Assembly: GCA_030448245.1 (NCBI GenBank)
Contig: JAUJNH010000003.1
Span: 107,750 to 171,749, forward strand
Source: Acidimicrobiales bacterium
GTDB taxonomy: Bacteria; Actinomycetota; Acidimicrobiia; Acidimicrobiales; JAUJNH01
Reading direction: 5' to 3'
DNA: 64,000 bases
The notes beneath the pieces are model-generated. The model ran no database searches. It was given only the letters and a program-made list of their open reading frames with translations, and was not told the origin of the DNA. Both the position numbers and the translations under genes were made by a program. Below, piece after piece: positions 25,764-37,406 of the stretch; position 1 is the first letter of the stretch; each line of letters starts with the position of its first letter.

Positions 25764-26465
25764 TCAGCTCCGGTCGCGCCAGACCGGGTCGCGGACCGTG
25801 TCGAACAGCACGTCGACGGGCTCGCCCCGGATCGCGGCAAAGGCTCGGGAGCCCCATCGTTCGAACCCGGCCAGCGGCGAGGGCAGCCCCTCCTCGGGGA
25901 ACCACCCGACGTCGCTGGTCTCCAGCGGGTGGGCCTGCAGGTCGCCGCCGGTGGCCCGGCAGTGGAACACGAGCGAGTAGAGGGGGACGGCGGTGAAGCC
26001 GAGGCGGAGGCCGTCGAGGACGGCGATCAGGCGGAGCGGCTCGCACACGATGCCGGTCTCCTCCCGCACCTCCTTCACCGCCACCTCGGCGGGCGAGTAG
26101 CCGACGTCGGCCCAACCCGTCGGGTACAGCCACACCCCCGAGTCGGCCCGCTGGACGAGCAGCAGCCGGCCGTCGTCGTCACCGACCACCGCGCCGATCG
26201 CCACCTTCGGGGTGACGTAGCCGGGCACGCCCGAGCCCACGCCTTTCAGCCACTCGGCCTCGTAGGCCTCGGCCAGCGCCTGCTGGCCGGCGCCGCCGGT
26301 GGCCGCGGCCCGGATGTCGGCGGCCACCTTCAGCACCTCCTCGAACCGCTCGCGCTCGTAGAGGCTGTCGGTGAAGCCCAGGCCCGTCCGGGCGATCCCG
26401 GCCAGCGCCTCGCTCCAGCGCAGCAGGTCGCCCCGGCCCGGGCCGCCGTCAGCGTGAGCGGCCAC
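25764..26465 (-). CDS. Nudix hydrolase with N-terminal helical domain
   Basis: 233 residues. N-terminal helices (LLRWSEALAGIARTGLGFTDSLYERERFEEVLKVAADI) match the extra domain of ADP-ribose-pyrophosphatase-like Nudix proteins. The Nudix box is GWADVGYSPAEVAVKEVREETGI. Against the general pattern it has Tyr in place of the first Glu and Lys for the Arg, while the metal-binding EVREE core is intact. Likely hydrolyses a nucleoside diphosphate derivative; substrate not known. GTG 26465 used; the gene faces the PAC2 operon and is followed upstream by the reductase gene on the same strand. Confidence 0.85.
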   Translation of the reverse strand: MAAHADGGPGRGDLLRWSEALAGIARTGLGFTDSLYERERFEEVLKVAADIRAAATGGAGQQALAEAYEAEWLKGVGSGVPGYVTPKVAIGAVVGDDDGRLLLVQRADSGVWLYPTGWADVGYSPAEVAVKEVREETGIVCEPLRLIAVLDGLRLGFTAVPLYSLVFHCRATGGDLQAHPLETSDVGWFPEEGLPSPLAGFERWGSRAFAAIRGEPVDVLFDTVRDPVWRDRS

Positions 26466-26480
26466 GGCGGCAACCTACCG

Positions 26481-27848
26481 TCAGCCCGTGGCCAGGCTGG
26501 CCGCCTTGCGGGCGGCGATGGCCACCGGGTCCCACACCGGGCTGAAGGGCGGGGCGTAGCCGAGGTCGAGCTCGGCCACCTCGCCGCAGCTCATGCCGGC
26601 GGTGAGGGCGGTGGCCACGACGTCGATGCGCTTGGCCGCACCGGGGCCCCGGCCCACGATCTGGGCGCCGAGGAGGCGCCCGGTGCCCCGCTCGGCCACC
26701 ACCTTGACGTGGATCGTGCCAGCGGCTTCCTTCAGGTAGCCGGCGGTGGTGGTGCTCTCGATGGTGGCGGCCACCGCGCTGAAGCCGGCGTCGGCTGCCT
26801 CGACCTCGGTCAGGCCGGTGCGACCGATCTCCAGGTCGCACACCTTTGTGACGGCGGTGCCGAGCACCCCGGCGAACGTCGCGTACCCGCCGCCCAGGTT
26901 GGCGCCGGCCACCCGAGCCTGCTTGTTGGTGACCGTGCCGAGGGCCACGTACACCTCGCGCCCGCTGACCAGGTGCCGGCTGGCGCAGCAGTCGCCGGCG
27001 GCCCAGGCGATCTCGTTGCTGGTCCGCTGGCGGCGGTCGACGCGGATGGCGCCGGCGGCACCAAGGGTGAGCCCGGCCTCCTCGGCCAGCTCGGCGTTGG
27101 GCGCTACCCCGAGGCCGAGCACCACGAGGTCGGCCGGGAACGAGGTGCCGCCCGCCCGCACCGACCCGGGCTCGAACCCGGTGACCTTCGTGCCGCAGTG
27201 CACGGTGATGCCGAGGCCGCGCATGACCTTGGTGACGTGGGCGCCCATGTCGGGATCGAGGCTGGGCATGACCTCGGACCTGTCGGTCAGCACGGTCACC
27301 GACGCGCCGCGCCGGACGAATGCCTCGGCCATCTCGAGGCCGATGTAGCCGGCCCCGACCACGACGACCCGCTCGATGCCGTCGGGCGCCCAGGGTGGCG
27401 GGCTCGTCAGGTGGCGGAGCAGCTGGCCGGCGTCGTCGAGGGTCTGCACGCCGCCGACGAACGGCAGGTCGATGCCCGGCAGGGGCGGGCGGAGCGGCCG
27501 GGCGCCGGTGCCCAGGTGGACGAGGTCGAAGCCCAGCGTGAACGTGCGGCTCAGCTCGTGGTTGCGGACCTCGAGCTTGCCGGTGTCGAGGTCGATGGCC
27601 ATCGCCTCGCACCGCATCCGCACGTCGATGCCGTAGCTGTCGCGCAGGTCCTTGGGCGTGCGGATCACGAGATCGTCGAGCCGCTTGACCTCTCCGCCGA
27701 CCAGGTAGGGGATCCCGCAGGCCGAGTAGGACGTCCACCGTCCCCGCTCGAGGGCCACGATGTCGAGGTCGGGGTCGTGCCGCCGGGCTGAGGTCGCCGC
27801 GGCCATCCCGCCGGCGTCACCGCCGACCACCACCAGACGCCGCCCCAC
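26481..27848 (-). CDS. CoA-disulfide reductase / NADH oxidase-like flavoprotein
   Basis: 455 residues of the pyridine-nucleotide-disulfide oxidoreductase family. FAD-binding GGDAGGMAAATSARR at the N-terminus. SYSACGIPYLVGG contains the single active-site cysteine characteristic of CoA-disulfide reductases and NADH oxidases. NAD(P)H site VVVGAGYIGLEMAEAF, second FAD motif EIAWAAGDCC, then a C-terminal dimerisation domain with YAPPFSPVWDPV. The family keeps low-molecular thiols reduced or removes oxygen or polysulfide. Stop lies 15 bp from the Nudix start, suggesting co-transcription. Confidence 0.88.
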   Translation of the reverse strand: MGRRLVVVGGDAGGMAAATSARRHDPDLDIVALERGRWTSYSACGIPYLVGGEVKRLDDLVIRTPKDLRDSYGIDVRMRCEAMAIDLDTGKLEVRNHELSRTFTLGFDLVHLGTGARPLRPPLPGIDLPFVGGVQTLDDAGQLLRHLTSPPPWAPDGIERVVVVGAGYIGLEMAEAFVRRGASVTVLTDRSEVMPSLDPDMGAHVTKVMRGLGITVHCGTKVTGFEPGSVRAGGTSFPADLVVLGLGVAPNAELAEEAGLTLGAAGAIRVDRRQRTSNEIAWAAGDCCASRHLVSGREVYVALGTVTNKQARVAGANLGGGYATFAGVLGTAVTKVCDLEIGRTGLTEVEAADAGFSAVAATIESTTTAGYLKEAAGTIHVKVVAERGTGRLLGAQIVGRGPGAAKRIDVVATALTAGMSCGEVAELDLGYAPPFSPVWDPVAIAARKAASLATG

Positions 27849-27925
27849 ACCCCGAACCTAGGTGACGCCCGGCGCGCCCGCTCCCGTCGCCCTCGGTTGA
27901 CCTCCGTGGCCACTGGCGGGGGGCG

Positions 27926-27953
27926 GGGCCCGGCTGCGGGGGCAGCCGGGCCC
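27926..27953. terminator. Perfect GC hairpin terminator of the two-component operon
   Basis: GGGCCCGGCTGC (27926-27937), loop GGGG, GCAGCCGGGCCC (27942-27953): a perfect 12-bp stem just past the stop of the repeat-protein gene. Strong hairpin without a T-run, common in high-GC actinobacteria. Confidence 0.7.
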
Positions 27954-27963
27954 GGGGATCGGC

Positions 27964-28785
27964 TCAGGGCCGGCGGGGACCACCGCGGCCAGCGCCGCCG
28001 GCCCGGTTCACCATCTCGGTGATCCGCTGCTCCAGCGTCGCGGTCCGCTCGTCGGCCTGGGTCTGGGTCAGCCGGCCGGCCGTGACCTCCTCGGCCAGCC
28101 TGGCCTTGGCCTCGGCCACCATGGCGTCGACCACCGCCTTCAGGTCGACGCCCTTCGACTGCGCCACCTGGGCGATCGACTGGCCCGACCGCAGCGCCGT
28201 CCGGAGGTCGGCCTCACTGATGCCGATCGCCTTTGCTGCCGCCGCCAGCCCGACCTTCCTGCCGGGACCGTGGTGGCCCCGGCCGCCGCGGCCGCCGCCC
28301 GGCCGGTTCACCAGATCGGTGATCCGCTGCTGGGCGGTGGTGGACCGCTCCTCCAGCCTGGCCCGCTCGGCGGCGACCATGGCGTCGACCACCACCTTCA
28401 CGTCGACGTTCTTCGACTGCGCCACCTGGGCGATCGACTGGCCCGACCGCAGGGCCGTCTGGAGATCAGCCTCGCTGATGCCGATCGCCTTGGCCGCCGC
28501 CGCCAGGACCGGCCCCGAGCCGGGGCGACCAGGTCCCGCGGGCCGGCCCGGGCCGGCTGGGGCGGGGGCGGCCTGGGCGGGGGCGGTGGTCGTCGTCGGG
28601 TCGCCCGAGGTCTGGGCGGCGGCGATGCCGAGCCCAGCGAGCGTGAGGCCGGCGGCGGCGCCCAGGGCCACGACGTTGCGGCGGAAGCGCCGTCCCCGTC
28701 CGGGGTCGGAGTCGGCGGCGGCCGGGTCGGGGCTGGTCGAGGAGGTCAGGTTCCCGGGGGGTTCGAGCTCGTCCATCGTCGTCAT
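27964..28785 (-). CDS. Membrane-anchored protein with two copies of an AAAKAIGISEADL-type repeat
   Basis: 273 residues. Acidic cytoplasmic N-terminus, one membrane span (VVALGAAAGLTLAGLGIAAAQ, residues about 39-59), then a Pro/Gly/Ala linker. Two near-identical domains follow (about 94-160 and 178-262), each with AAKAIGISEADL, TALRSGQSIAQVAQSK and VVDAMVA, and each ending in RITDLVNR or RITEMVNR. Similar helical repeats occur singly or in tandem in many secreted actinobacterial proteins of unknown role. The ATG overlaps the kinase stop (ATGA), so it belongs to the two-component operon and may be a sensed or accessory surface protein (inference). Confidence 0.75.
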   Translation of the reverse strand: MTTMDELEPPGNLTSSTSPDPAAADSDPGRGRRFRRNVVALGAAAGLTLAGLGIAAAQTSGDPTTTTAPAQAAPAPAGPGRPAGPGRPGSGPVLAAAAKAIGISEADLQTALRSGQSIAQVAQSKNVDVKVVVDAMVAAERARLEERSTTAQQRITDLVNRPGGGRGGRGHHGPGRKVGLAAAAKAIGISEADLRTALRSGQSIAQVAQSKGVDLKAVVDAMVAEAKARLAEEVTAGRLTQTQADERTATLEQRITEMVNRAGGAGRGGPRRP

Positions 28786-30364
28786 CTCCGTCTGGTCCGT
28801 CCCCGTCGTCGGGGAGCTGCTGCAAGGATGCGATCCGAACCTTGCAGTTGTCTGTGGATCACCTGCGAGGTTCCTCGTTCTCGGTCGTCAGCCGGATGCG
28901 ACGTCCTGCTCGAGCTGACGCGTGGGGGAGGCGCCGCCGCCGGACCCGCAGCCTGGGGCAGCTCGACCTCGAAGCGGCTGCCCCGGCCCACCTCGGACGT
29001 CACGCTCGCCGTGCCGCCGTGGGCCTCGACGATGGCGGCCACGATCGACAGGCCCAGCCCGGTGCCGCCACCGGCACGGGCCCGGCCGGGGTCCACCCGG
29101 TAGAAGCGCTCGAAGACCCGGGCGGCCACGTCCGGGGGCAGGCCCGGCCCCTCGTCGGCCACCACCAGCCGGGCCCGGCCGCCGGCCGCCGTGACGGCCA
29201 CCGACACCGCCGCTCCGGGCGGGATGTGCACGCGGGTGTTGGCCAGGAGGTTGGCGACCACCTGCCGCAGCCGCGTCTCGTCCCCCTCGACGGTGACGGG
29301 CTCGACGCTGAGGGCGATGGGGCGTTCCGGCTCGACCGCCCGGGCGTCGCCCACGGCGTCCGTCGCCAGCTCGTCGAGGCGGACGGGTGCCCGCTCGAGG
29401 GGGCGGCGCTGGTCGAGGCGGGCCAGGAGCAGGAGGTCGTCGACCAGGCGTCCCATGCGGCTGGCCTCCTGCTCCATGCGCCCCATGGCGTCGGCCAGCT
29501 CCTCCTCGCCCCGCAGGCCGCCGGCCCGCCACAGCTCGGCGTAGCCCCGGATCGAGGTGAGGGGGGTGCGCAGCTCGTGCGAGGCGTCGGCCGCGAAGCG
29601 GCGCACCCGCTCCTCCGACGCCTCCCGGGCCCGGAAGGCGTCCTCGATCCGTTCCAGCATCGAGTTCAGGGCGATGCCCAGCCGGGCCGCCTCGGTCTGG
29701 CCCCCCGGGTGGGCGACGCGCTGGGACAGGTCGCCTTCGGCGATGGCGTCGGCCGCCCGGGCCATGTCCTCGAGGGGGTGCACCCCGAGCCGCAGCATCC
29801 ACCACGAGACGAGCCCGAGGGCGGCCAGCACGGCGACGGTCCCGGCGATCTGGATCAGCCTGATCCTGCCCACGGTGCCGCCGACCTGGTCGAGGCTGAG
29901 GCCGATGACGGTGATCCCGGCGTCCCGGGGATCGGCGACGGCCACCAGCCGCCACGAGGACCCGCCGCCGGTGGCGGGTGCGGTGAACGGCTGGGGCCGG
30001 ACCTGCCCGCGGCGGACGGCCGGGCCGCGGCTCGGGGTGACGTGGTCGAGGATCTCCTCCGGCTCCAGCCGGGGTGGCGGATCCCGCTCGTCGACGAAGG
30101 CTGAGCTCAGCGGCCGGAAGCCGGTGGCGTCGGCGCCGCCGACGGCGAGAAAGTACTCCGACAGGGTCCGGTCGTCTCCCTGGGGGCGTCCCGGTGCCCG
30201 CCCGGGTCCGCCGCCGAACACCGGCCGCGAGGCGACATCGAGGAGCTGGCGGTCCACCCGGTCCAGCAGGTACCGCTCGATGGTCGTGGACAGGACGACG
30301 TTGGTGGCCACCAGGACGGCCGCCACGGCGACGATCCCCAGCAGCAGGCGGCGCCGCAGCGACA

Positions 30365-30365
<1 letters not shown>
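28782..30365 (-). CDS. Sensor histidine kinase
   Basis: 527 residues. First span LLLGIVAVAAVLVATNVVL, extracytoplasmic domain of about 140 residues, second span IAGTVAVLAALGLVSWWML, HAMP segment (HPLEDMARAADAIAEGDLSQRV). Phosphoacceptor box DASHELRTPLTSIRGY (His near residue 263), N box VVANLLANTRVHIP, G1 VADEGPGLPP and G2 GGGTGLGLSIVAAIV. The C-terminal 60 residues are basic and unusual for the family. Starts at ATG 30365, sharing one base with the regulator stop (TGATG). Architecture resembles TcrY/MprB-type kinases; stimulus unknown. Confidence 0.92.
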
Positions 30366-31051
<686 letters not shown>

Positions 31052-31069
31052 CGTCCCAGTCTGGCTCCT

Positions 31070-31091
31070 GACCCTGTGAGAACCCTGTGAG
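31070..31091 (-). promoter_or_regulatory. Tandem 11-bp direct repeats, probable response-regulator box
   Basis: On the coding (minus) strand CTCACAGGGTT is followed directly by CTCACAGGGTC. Head-to-tail repeats at one-helical-turn spacing are the usual target of OmpR-type regulators. They lie about 20-40 bp before the regulator start. Confidence 0.6.
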
Positions 31092-31092
31092 C

Positions 31093-31125
31093 CGCCTCGG
31101 AGTCTCCCGGACCTCCTCCGAGGCG
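31093..31125. terminator. Perfect inverted repeat between uvrA2 and the regulator gene
   Basis: CGCCTCGGAG (31093-31102) and CTCCGAGGCG (31116-31125) form a perfect 10-bp stem with a 13-base loop. It may end the uvrA2 transcript (about 93 bp after its stop) and insulate the two-component operon. Confidence 0.5.
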
Positions 31126-31217
31126 ATCGGCAGGCGGATGAGCCGGCGTTCCACCACCCTGTCCCGCTTCCACCCCCGACGAGCCCAGGGGGCTCGCTCG
31201 ATCGTCGGTGAGAGCGG

Positions 31218-33601
<2,384 letters not shown>

Positions 33602-33605
<4 letters not shown>

Positions 33606-34189
33606 CGTCCCTCCATCTCTCGGGTGGGGCCGCCTTGGCCTCCGTCGGCATCGTCTTCCTGGGCCTCACCGCGCTCTTGACCCTCGCCTGCTTCTGGGAG
33701 GTGCGCCACCGCGGGCGTGACGGTCGCAGCAGGGTCACGGTCGGCCCGCCACCGTCGACGCTCGGGCAGCGTGACGTCGCCGTACCCGTTGACGCGCACC
33801 TCGGTCGGTCGCAGCTCGACGAGCACGTAGCGGTCGGCGGGGTCGTAGCTGGCGGCGGCGACGACCGTTGCCCGCACGGCGGCGTCGTCGACGGGGTGCC
33901 CGGTGCCGCTCACCGACGCCTCGCCTCCCGTCCCGGCGTTGTCAGGCACGCCGTTGTGCAGAGCGAACCACCCCCGCTCGCGGAGGTCGGCGCCCTTCGG
34001 TGACGTCGGCTCCATGAACAGGTAGAGCCCGTCGGCGGTGAAGATGGGCGTGACCGGGTGGACCCGCGGCGCCCCGGTCGCCCGCACGGTCGCCAGGTAC
34101 GACGGCGCCGCCCGCAGCCGCTCCGCCACGAATGCGGCCAGCTCCGGTTCGGCGGCGGCGAAGGTGCCCCAGGTCGTCACGGGCGGCAC
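33602..34189 (-). CDS. Pyridoxamine 5'-phosphate oxidase-like FMN-binding protein
   Basis: About 195 residues. A split-barrel flavin-binding domain is recognisable in YLATVRATGAPRVHPVTPIFTADGLYLFMEPTSPKGADLRERGWFALHN, followed by FVSGTGH-like text and LVELRPTEVRVNGYGDV. The C-terminus is charged and variable. Start uncertain: GTG 34189 or GTG 34180, both in frame, no clear ribosome site. Its stop overlaps the uvrA2 start (ATGA) and it lies 17 bp after the VOC gene, so VOC, FMN and uvrA2 form one transcription unit. Substrate unknown. Confidence 0.75.
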
Positions 34190-34206
34190 CGCGGGCGCAA
34201 CGACGG

Positions 34207-34605
34207 TCAGGCCTGGGCGATGCGGACGAGGTTGCCCGAGGGGTCGCGGAAGGCGCAGTCGCGGGCGCCCCAGGGCTGCGACGCAGGTTCCTGGAGCACC
34301 TCGGCGCCCGACGCCCGGACCTTCTCGAACGTGGTGTCGAGGTCGTCCGAGCGGAAGATGGCCGCCTGCAGCGACCCCTGGGTCACGAGCGCCAGGAGGG
34401 CGTCGCCCTCGGCCGGCGAACGGCCCCCGTGAGGCTGGAACAGGACGATGTCGACCTCCTGTGTCGGGGCGCCGACGGTGACCCAGCGGAAGCCGTCGGA
34501 CGCGACGTCGTTGCGGACGTCGAGGCCGAGCGCGTCGCGGTAGAAGCCCAACGCGGCGTCGGGGTCGTGGACGGGGACGAACATCGCTGAGACGGTGACT
34601 GCCAT
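34207..34605 (-). CDS. VOC-family (glyoxalase/bleomycin-resistance fold) protein
   Basis: 132 residues with paired beta-alpha-beta modules: MFVPVHDPDAALGFYRDALGLDV at the start, VDIVLFQPHGG, AAIFRSDDLDTTFEKVRASGAEVLQEP and the ending CAFRDPSGNLVRIAQA. Metal ligands typical of the fold would be His in VHDPD and the C-terminal acidic position, which I cannot confirm. VOC proteins next to AraC regulators are frequent in actinobacteria. Probably a lyase, dioxygenase or binding protein; function open. Confidence 0.88.
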   Translation of the reverse strand: MAVTVSAMFVPVHDPDAALGFYRDALGLDVRNDVASDGFRWVTVGAPTQEVDIVLFQPHGGRSPAEGDALLALVTQGSLQAAIFRSDDLDTTFEKVRASGAEVLQEPASQPWGARDCAFRDPSGNLVRIAQA

Positions 34606-34734
34606 GCGGGGACGGTACGAGCACCGACGCGCCGGGTGCTTCTCCGATCCTGCTCGGTGTCACGGCCGGCCGGGCGTCGGGTGTGCCGGCACCGTGCCGT
34701 CCGGGGCCGACCGGTCGACGCCTGTCACCAGTGG

Positions 34735-35142
34735 TCAGACGGTGAGCCTCCGCCGCGGTCGCAGCCCGGCCTTGCTCACGCGGAAGGGAACGACCTCGAG
34801 GTCGCGGTGGTCGCGGGCGCGGTACTGCGACGGCGTCTCGCCGACGATCTCGGTGAAGCGCGAGCTGAACGAGCCGAGCGAGGTGCAACCGACGGCGACG
34901 CAGGTGTCGGTGACCGACATGCCCTGACGCAGGAGCGCCTTGGCCCGCTCGATGCGTCGCGTCATGAGATAGGCGTAGGGCGTCTCGCCGTACGCCGCAC
35001 GGAACTTGCGCGAGAAGTGCGCGGGCGACATGAGCGCGGCACGCGCCATGGCCGGGACATCGAGGGGCTGTGCGTACTCCCGGTCCATGAGGTCGCGGGC
35101 CCGGCGCAGGTGTGCGAGGTCGGCGATCTCCTCCGGCGTCAT
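34735..35142 (-). CDS. AraC-family transcriptional regulator (DNA-binding domain only)
   Basis: About 135 residues, consisting almost only of the two helix-turn-helix motifs: LDVPAMARAALMSPAHFSRKFRAAYGETPYAYLMTRRIERA and MSVTDTCVAVGCTSLGSFSSRFTEIVGETPSQYR. No N-terminal sensor domain. ATG 35142 (TPEEIADLAHLRRAR) chosen because upstream sequence is non-homologous. It lies 129 bp before the VOC gene on the same strand and probably controls it. Effector unknown; stand-alone AraC domains often act constitutively or with partner proteins. Confidence 0.9.
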   Translation of the reverse strand: MTPEEIADLAHLRRARDLMDREYAQPLDVPAMARAALMSPAHFSRKFRAAYGETPYAYLMTRRIERAKALLRQGMSVTDTCVAVGCTSLGSFSSRFTEIVGETPSQYRARDHRDLEVVPFRVSKAGLRPRRRLTV

Positions 35143-35198
35143 GCCGACGAAGGTACGGCACCGGTCGAGCCCTCGCAGTCCAGGGCACGGGCCGCAGA

Positions 35199-36056
35199 TC
35201 AGCCTGCGTCGAGCCATCGGGCGACGGCAGCGGCGAACTGGGCGGCGCCGGCGGGGGCGTGCTCGAGGAAGAGGAACGGCTCGGTCGCCTCGAGCTCGAG
35301 CAGGACGGGTTCGCCGTCCGGGCCGGGGGCGGTGTCGACGCGGGCGTAGAGCAGCGGGGGGGCGGCTTCCAGGACGCGAACGGCGAAAGCGGCCAGCTCC
35401 GGGTCGACCGAGGTCGGCTGCACGGACTGCTCGAGGGCTGCGGACATGTCGTCGAGAGGTCCCTGCCCCGGCTGGAGAGCAGGACCCTTCCGAATGGCGT
35501 GGCTCACGCGACCGCCGAAGACGTAGGTGCCGGTCTCCCCCTCGACGTCGATCGACGGCAGGTAGGGCTGGAGCATGGCGGACGCTCCGGCGGCGTGAAT
35601 GCGGCGCAGGTGTTCGTCGATGTCGTCACCCCGCCCGTGCCGGGCCGACAGGCGGGCGCCGGCGGACACCGACGGCTTCACCACAAAGGCGTCCCAGGGC
35701 GGCCGTGGCGCTGGGTCGCCGCGGTCCACCCAGACCGTCGGCACCGTCGGCACCCCGACGGCCTCCAGATCCTGCAGGTACCGCTTGTCGGTGTTCCACT
35801 CGAGGACCTCGACCGAGTTGGCCAGGCGCGTCTGCGACGAGACCTCGGAGGCCCAGTCCAGGAAGGCCCGCCGGTCGAACACGTAGTCCCACGTGGTGCG
35901 GATGACGACGGCGTCGAAGCGGTCCCAAGCCTCGCTGGTCCCCCACGGCGTCACCTCCGCCTCCACCCCGACGGCCTCGAGGGCGGCCAGGAGCGGCGGC
36001 CCGTCGCCGTGCAGCGCAGCCTCCTGGCGGTCGGCAGCGAGCGCGATGCGGGTCAC
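35199..36056 (-). CDS. ATP-grasp family protein
   Basis: 285 residues. A pre-ATP-grasp domain (RIALAADRQEAALHGDGPPLLAALEAVGVEAEV, FDAVVIRTTWDYVFDRRAFLDWA) precedes the ATP-grasp core, with FVVKPSVSAGA as the ATP-binding Lys strand, LQPYLPSIDVEGETGTYVFGGRVSHAIRK and YARVDTAPGPDGEPVLLELEATEPFLFL carrying Mg-binding Glu residues. Similar proteins are annotated as glutathione-synthetase-like of unknown substrate. GTG start. Located between the PPOX and AraC genes on the same strand. Confidence 0.82.
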   Translation of the reverse strand: MTRIALAADRQEAALHGDGPPLLAALEAVGVEAEVTPWGTSEAWDRFDAVVIRTTWDYVFDRRAFLDWASEVSSQTRLANSVEVLEWNTDKRYLQDLEAVGVPTVPTVWVDRGDPAPRPPWDAFVVKPSVSAGARLSARHGRGDDIDEHLRRIHAAGASAMLQPYLPSIDVEGETGTYVFGGRVSHAIRKGPALQPGQGPLDDMSAALEQSVQPTSVDPELAAFAVRVLEAAPPLLYARVDTAPGPDGEPVLLELEATEPFLFLEHAPAGAAQFAAAVARWLDAG

Positions 36057-36139
36057 GGGCAGAGGGTGGCACCGGCGCCGGGCCGCGGGGCCTCGCGGCC
36101 GGGTGACGGATGAGCCCCGGCGGGAGCGGCAGGAGTCGC

Positions 36140-36532
36140 CTAGCTGCCGGCGACCGCTCTGGGGTGGACGCGGACGATGATGCGCTCTTCGCCCGGCTGG
36201 CGGAAGGGGTAGACGTCCTGGCCCAGGTACTTCTTGGCCATGGCGTTGATGTGGTCGTCGGCGCCCTCCTCGGTCATCTCGGCCTGACCCCGGATCTCGA
36301 TCATCCGGTAAGGGTTCTCGTTGTCGACGAAGGAGATGGCCACCGCCGGGTTCTCGAGCAGGTTCCGGTGCTTCACCCGGCCCTTGGCGGTGTTGAACAC
36401 CACGTCGGTGCCGTCGGTGTCGATCCAGACGGGCGTGCTCTGCGGCGTGCCGTCGGGCATCACCGTGGCGACGTGGGCCATCAGCGGCTTGCGGAGGAGA
36501 GCGACCACGCCCTCGGTCAGCTGGGCTGTCAT
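36140..36532 (-). CDS. PPOX-class (probably F420-dependent) oxidoreductase
   Basis: About 130 residues with the split-barrel flavin/deazaflavin signature: LLRKPLMAHVATVMPDGTPQSTPVWIDTDGTDVVFNTAKGRVKHRNLLENPAVAISFVDNENPYRMIEIRG. This matches the small actinobacterial proteins that bind F420 and reduce unknown or xenobiotic substrates. ATG 36532 (TAQLTEGVV) is preferred to the ATG three codons upstream. Cofactor choice between F420 and FMN is inferred from family likeness. Confidence 0.87.
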   Translation of the reverse strand: MTAQLTEGVVALLRKPLMAHVATVMPDGTPQSTPVWIDTDGTDVVFNTAKGRVKHRNLLENPAVAISFVDNENPYRMIEIRGQAEMTEEGADDHINAMAKKYLGQDVYPFRQPGEERIIVRVHPRAVAGS

Positions 36533-36571
36533 GGCGCGCAACCTAGCCCGGCCGTCGCCGATCGGGAACGG

Positions 36572-36883
36572 TCAGCCCCCGTCCGGCGCCGGCAGGTTCG
36601 GCCAGAGCCGGAACAGCTGGCTGCGCGGGAGGGCCTGGGCGCCGGCCGCCTCGGCGGCCTCCAGCGTGGCCCGGTCGACGTGGCTGCCGAAGCCCACCAC
36701 CCGCCGGCCGGCCAGGCGGGGCAGGACCTCCAGCACGCCCGGACGGGAGAGGTCGACCACGACCATGGCCTCCTCGGCGTCGAGCAGGTCCTCGGGGCGG
36801 CGGACGAAGCGGACGCCGCCCAGCTTCGAGCGGTCCATCAGGTCCGGCACGTAGCCGACCACGTCAGCCACGACCTCAGCCAC
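36572..36883 (-). CDS. Receiver-like protein of unknown function
   Basis: 103 residues from GTG 36883. The sequence VRFVRRPEDLLDAEEAMVVVDLSRPGVLEVLPRLAGRRVVGFGSHVDRATLEAAEAAGAQALPRSQLF follows the alternating strand/helix order of a response-regulator receiver. The expected phosphoacceptor site would be VVVDLSRPG, but the acidic pocket at the N-terminus is missing. It is therefore probably a pseudo-receiver, which is my inference. Overlaps the preceding gene by 8 bp, so the two are translationally coupled. Confidence 0.6.
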   Translation of the reverse strand: MAEVVADVVGYVPDLMDRSKLGGVRFVRRPEDLLDAEEAMVVVDLSRPGVLEVLPRLAGRRVVGFGSHVDRATLEAAEAAGAQALPRSQLFRLWPNLPAPDGG

Positions 36884-37343
36884 GGTGGCGCCGTCGGTGG
36901 ACGAAGGCCTTGGCGGCGCCCCACTCGATGCCGGCACGGCCGGCCTCCTCGGAGAGGTCGGCGAAGGAGGCTGGCACCAGGTCGTGGTCGTCGTCGGGGA
37001 AGAGGGCCCGCTGGTGGTCGTCACGTGCGGCCGGGGGGACGCCCAGCGCGTCGAGGGCCCCCCCGAGGGTGGCTGCGGCCCGGCGCACCACGGCCAGGGG
37101 CGACTCGCCCTGGTCGTCCACGTCCCGAGCCAGGAGCGCCCGCAGCGGCGGGACGACCTCGGCCTCCACCTCGACGGCGACCGCCGCCACCACCTCGTCG
37201 GCCACGTCGGGAGCCCGCCGGCGCAGGCTCCGCTCCACCCAAGCGGGCAGGCCGGCAGCGACCGCCTCGGCGAGGCGAGCCCCGCGCTCGGCCAGCGCGG
37301 CCTCGTCCTCGGTGCTGCTCGGGCGATTCTCGGTTGGGGCCAC
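36876..37343 (-). CDS. Hypothetical helical protein
   Basis: 155 residues from GTG 37343. Very helical and acidic (EAALAERGARLAEAVAAGLPAWVERSLRRRAPDVADEVVAAVAVEVEAEVV), ending in a basic RRRHRG. No recognised family, no signal or membrane span. Coupled by an 8-bp overlap to the receiver-like gene. Divergent from the DUF427 gene at 37407 across 63 bp. May be a partner of the receiver-like protein (inference from overlap). Confidence 0.6.
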   Translation of the reverse strand: MAPTENRPSSTEDEAALAERGARLAEAVAAGLPAWVERSLRRRAPDVADEVVAAVAVEVEAEVVPPLRALLARDVDDQGESPLAVVRRAAATLGGALDALGVPPAARDDHQRALFPDDDHDLVPASFADLSEEAGRAGIEWGAAKAFVHRRRHRG

Positions 37344-37406
37344 CGGGGCGCGATCCTGCCCCAGGTGCGACCGCTGGACGAGAAATCGGGGCCTCCACCC
37401 CCGGCG

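Noticed and set aside
25764-26465. Broken Nudix box
   Set aside because: One Glu is Tyr and one Arg is Lys, but the metal-binding EVREE core and the GWADVG context match a known subfamily.
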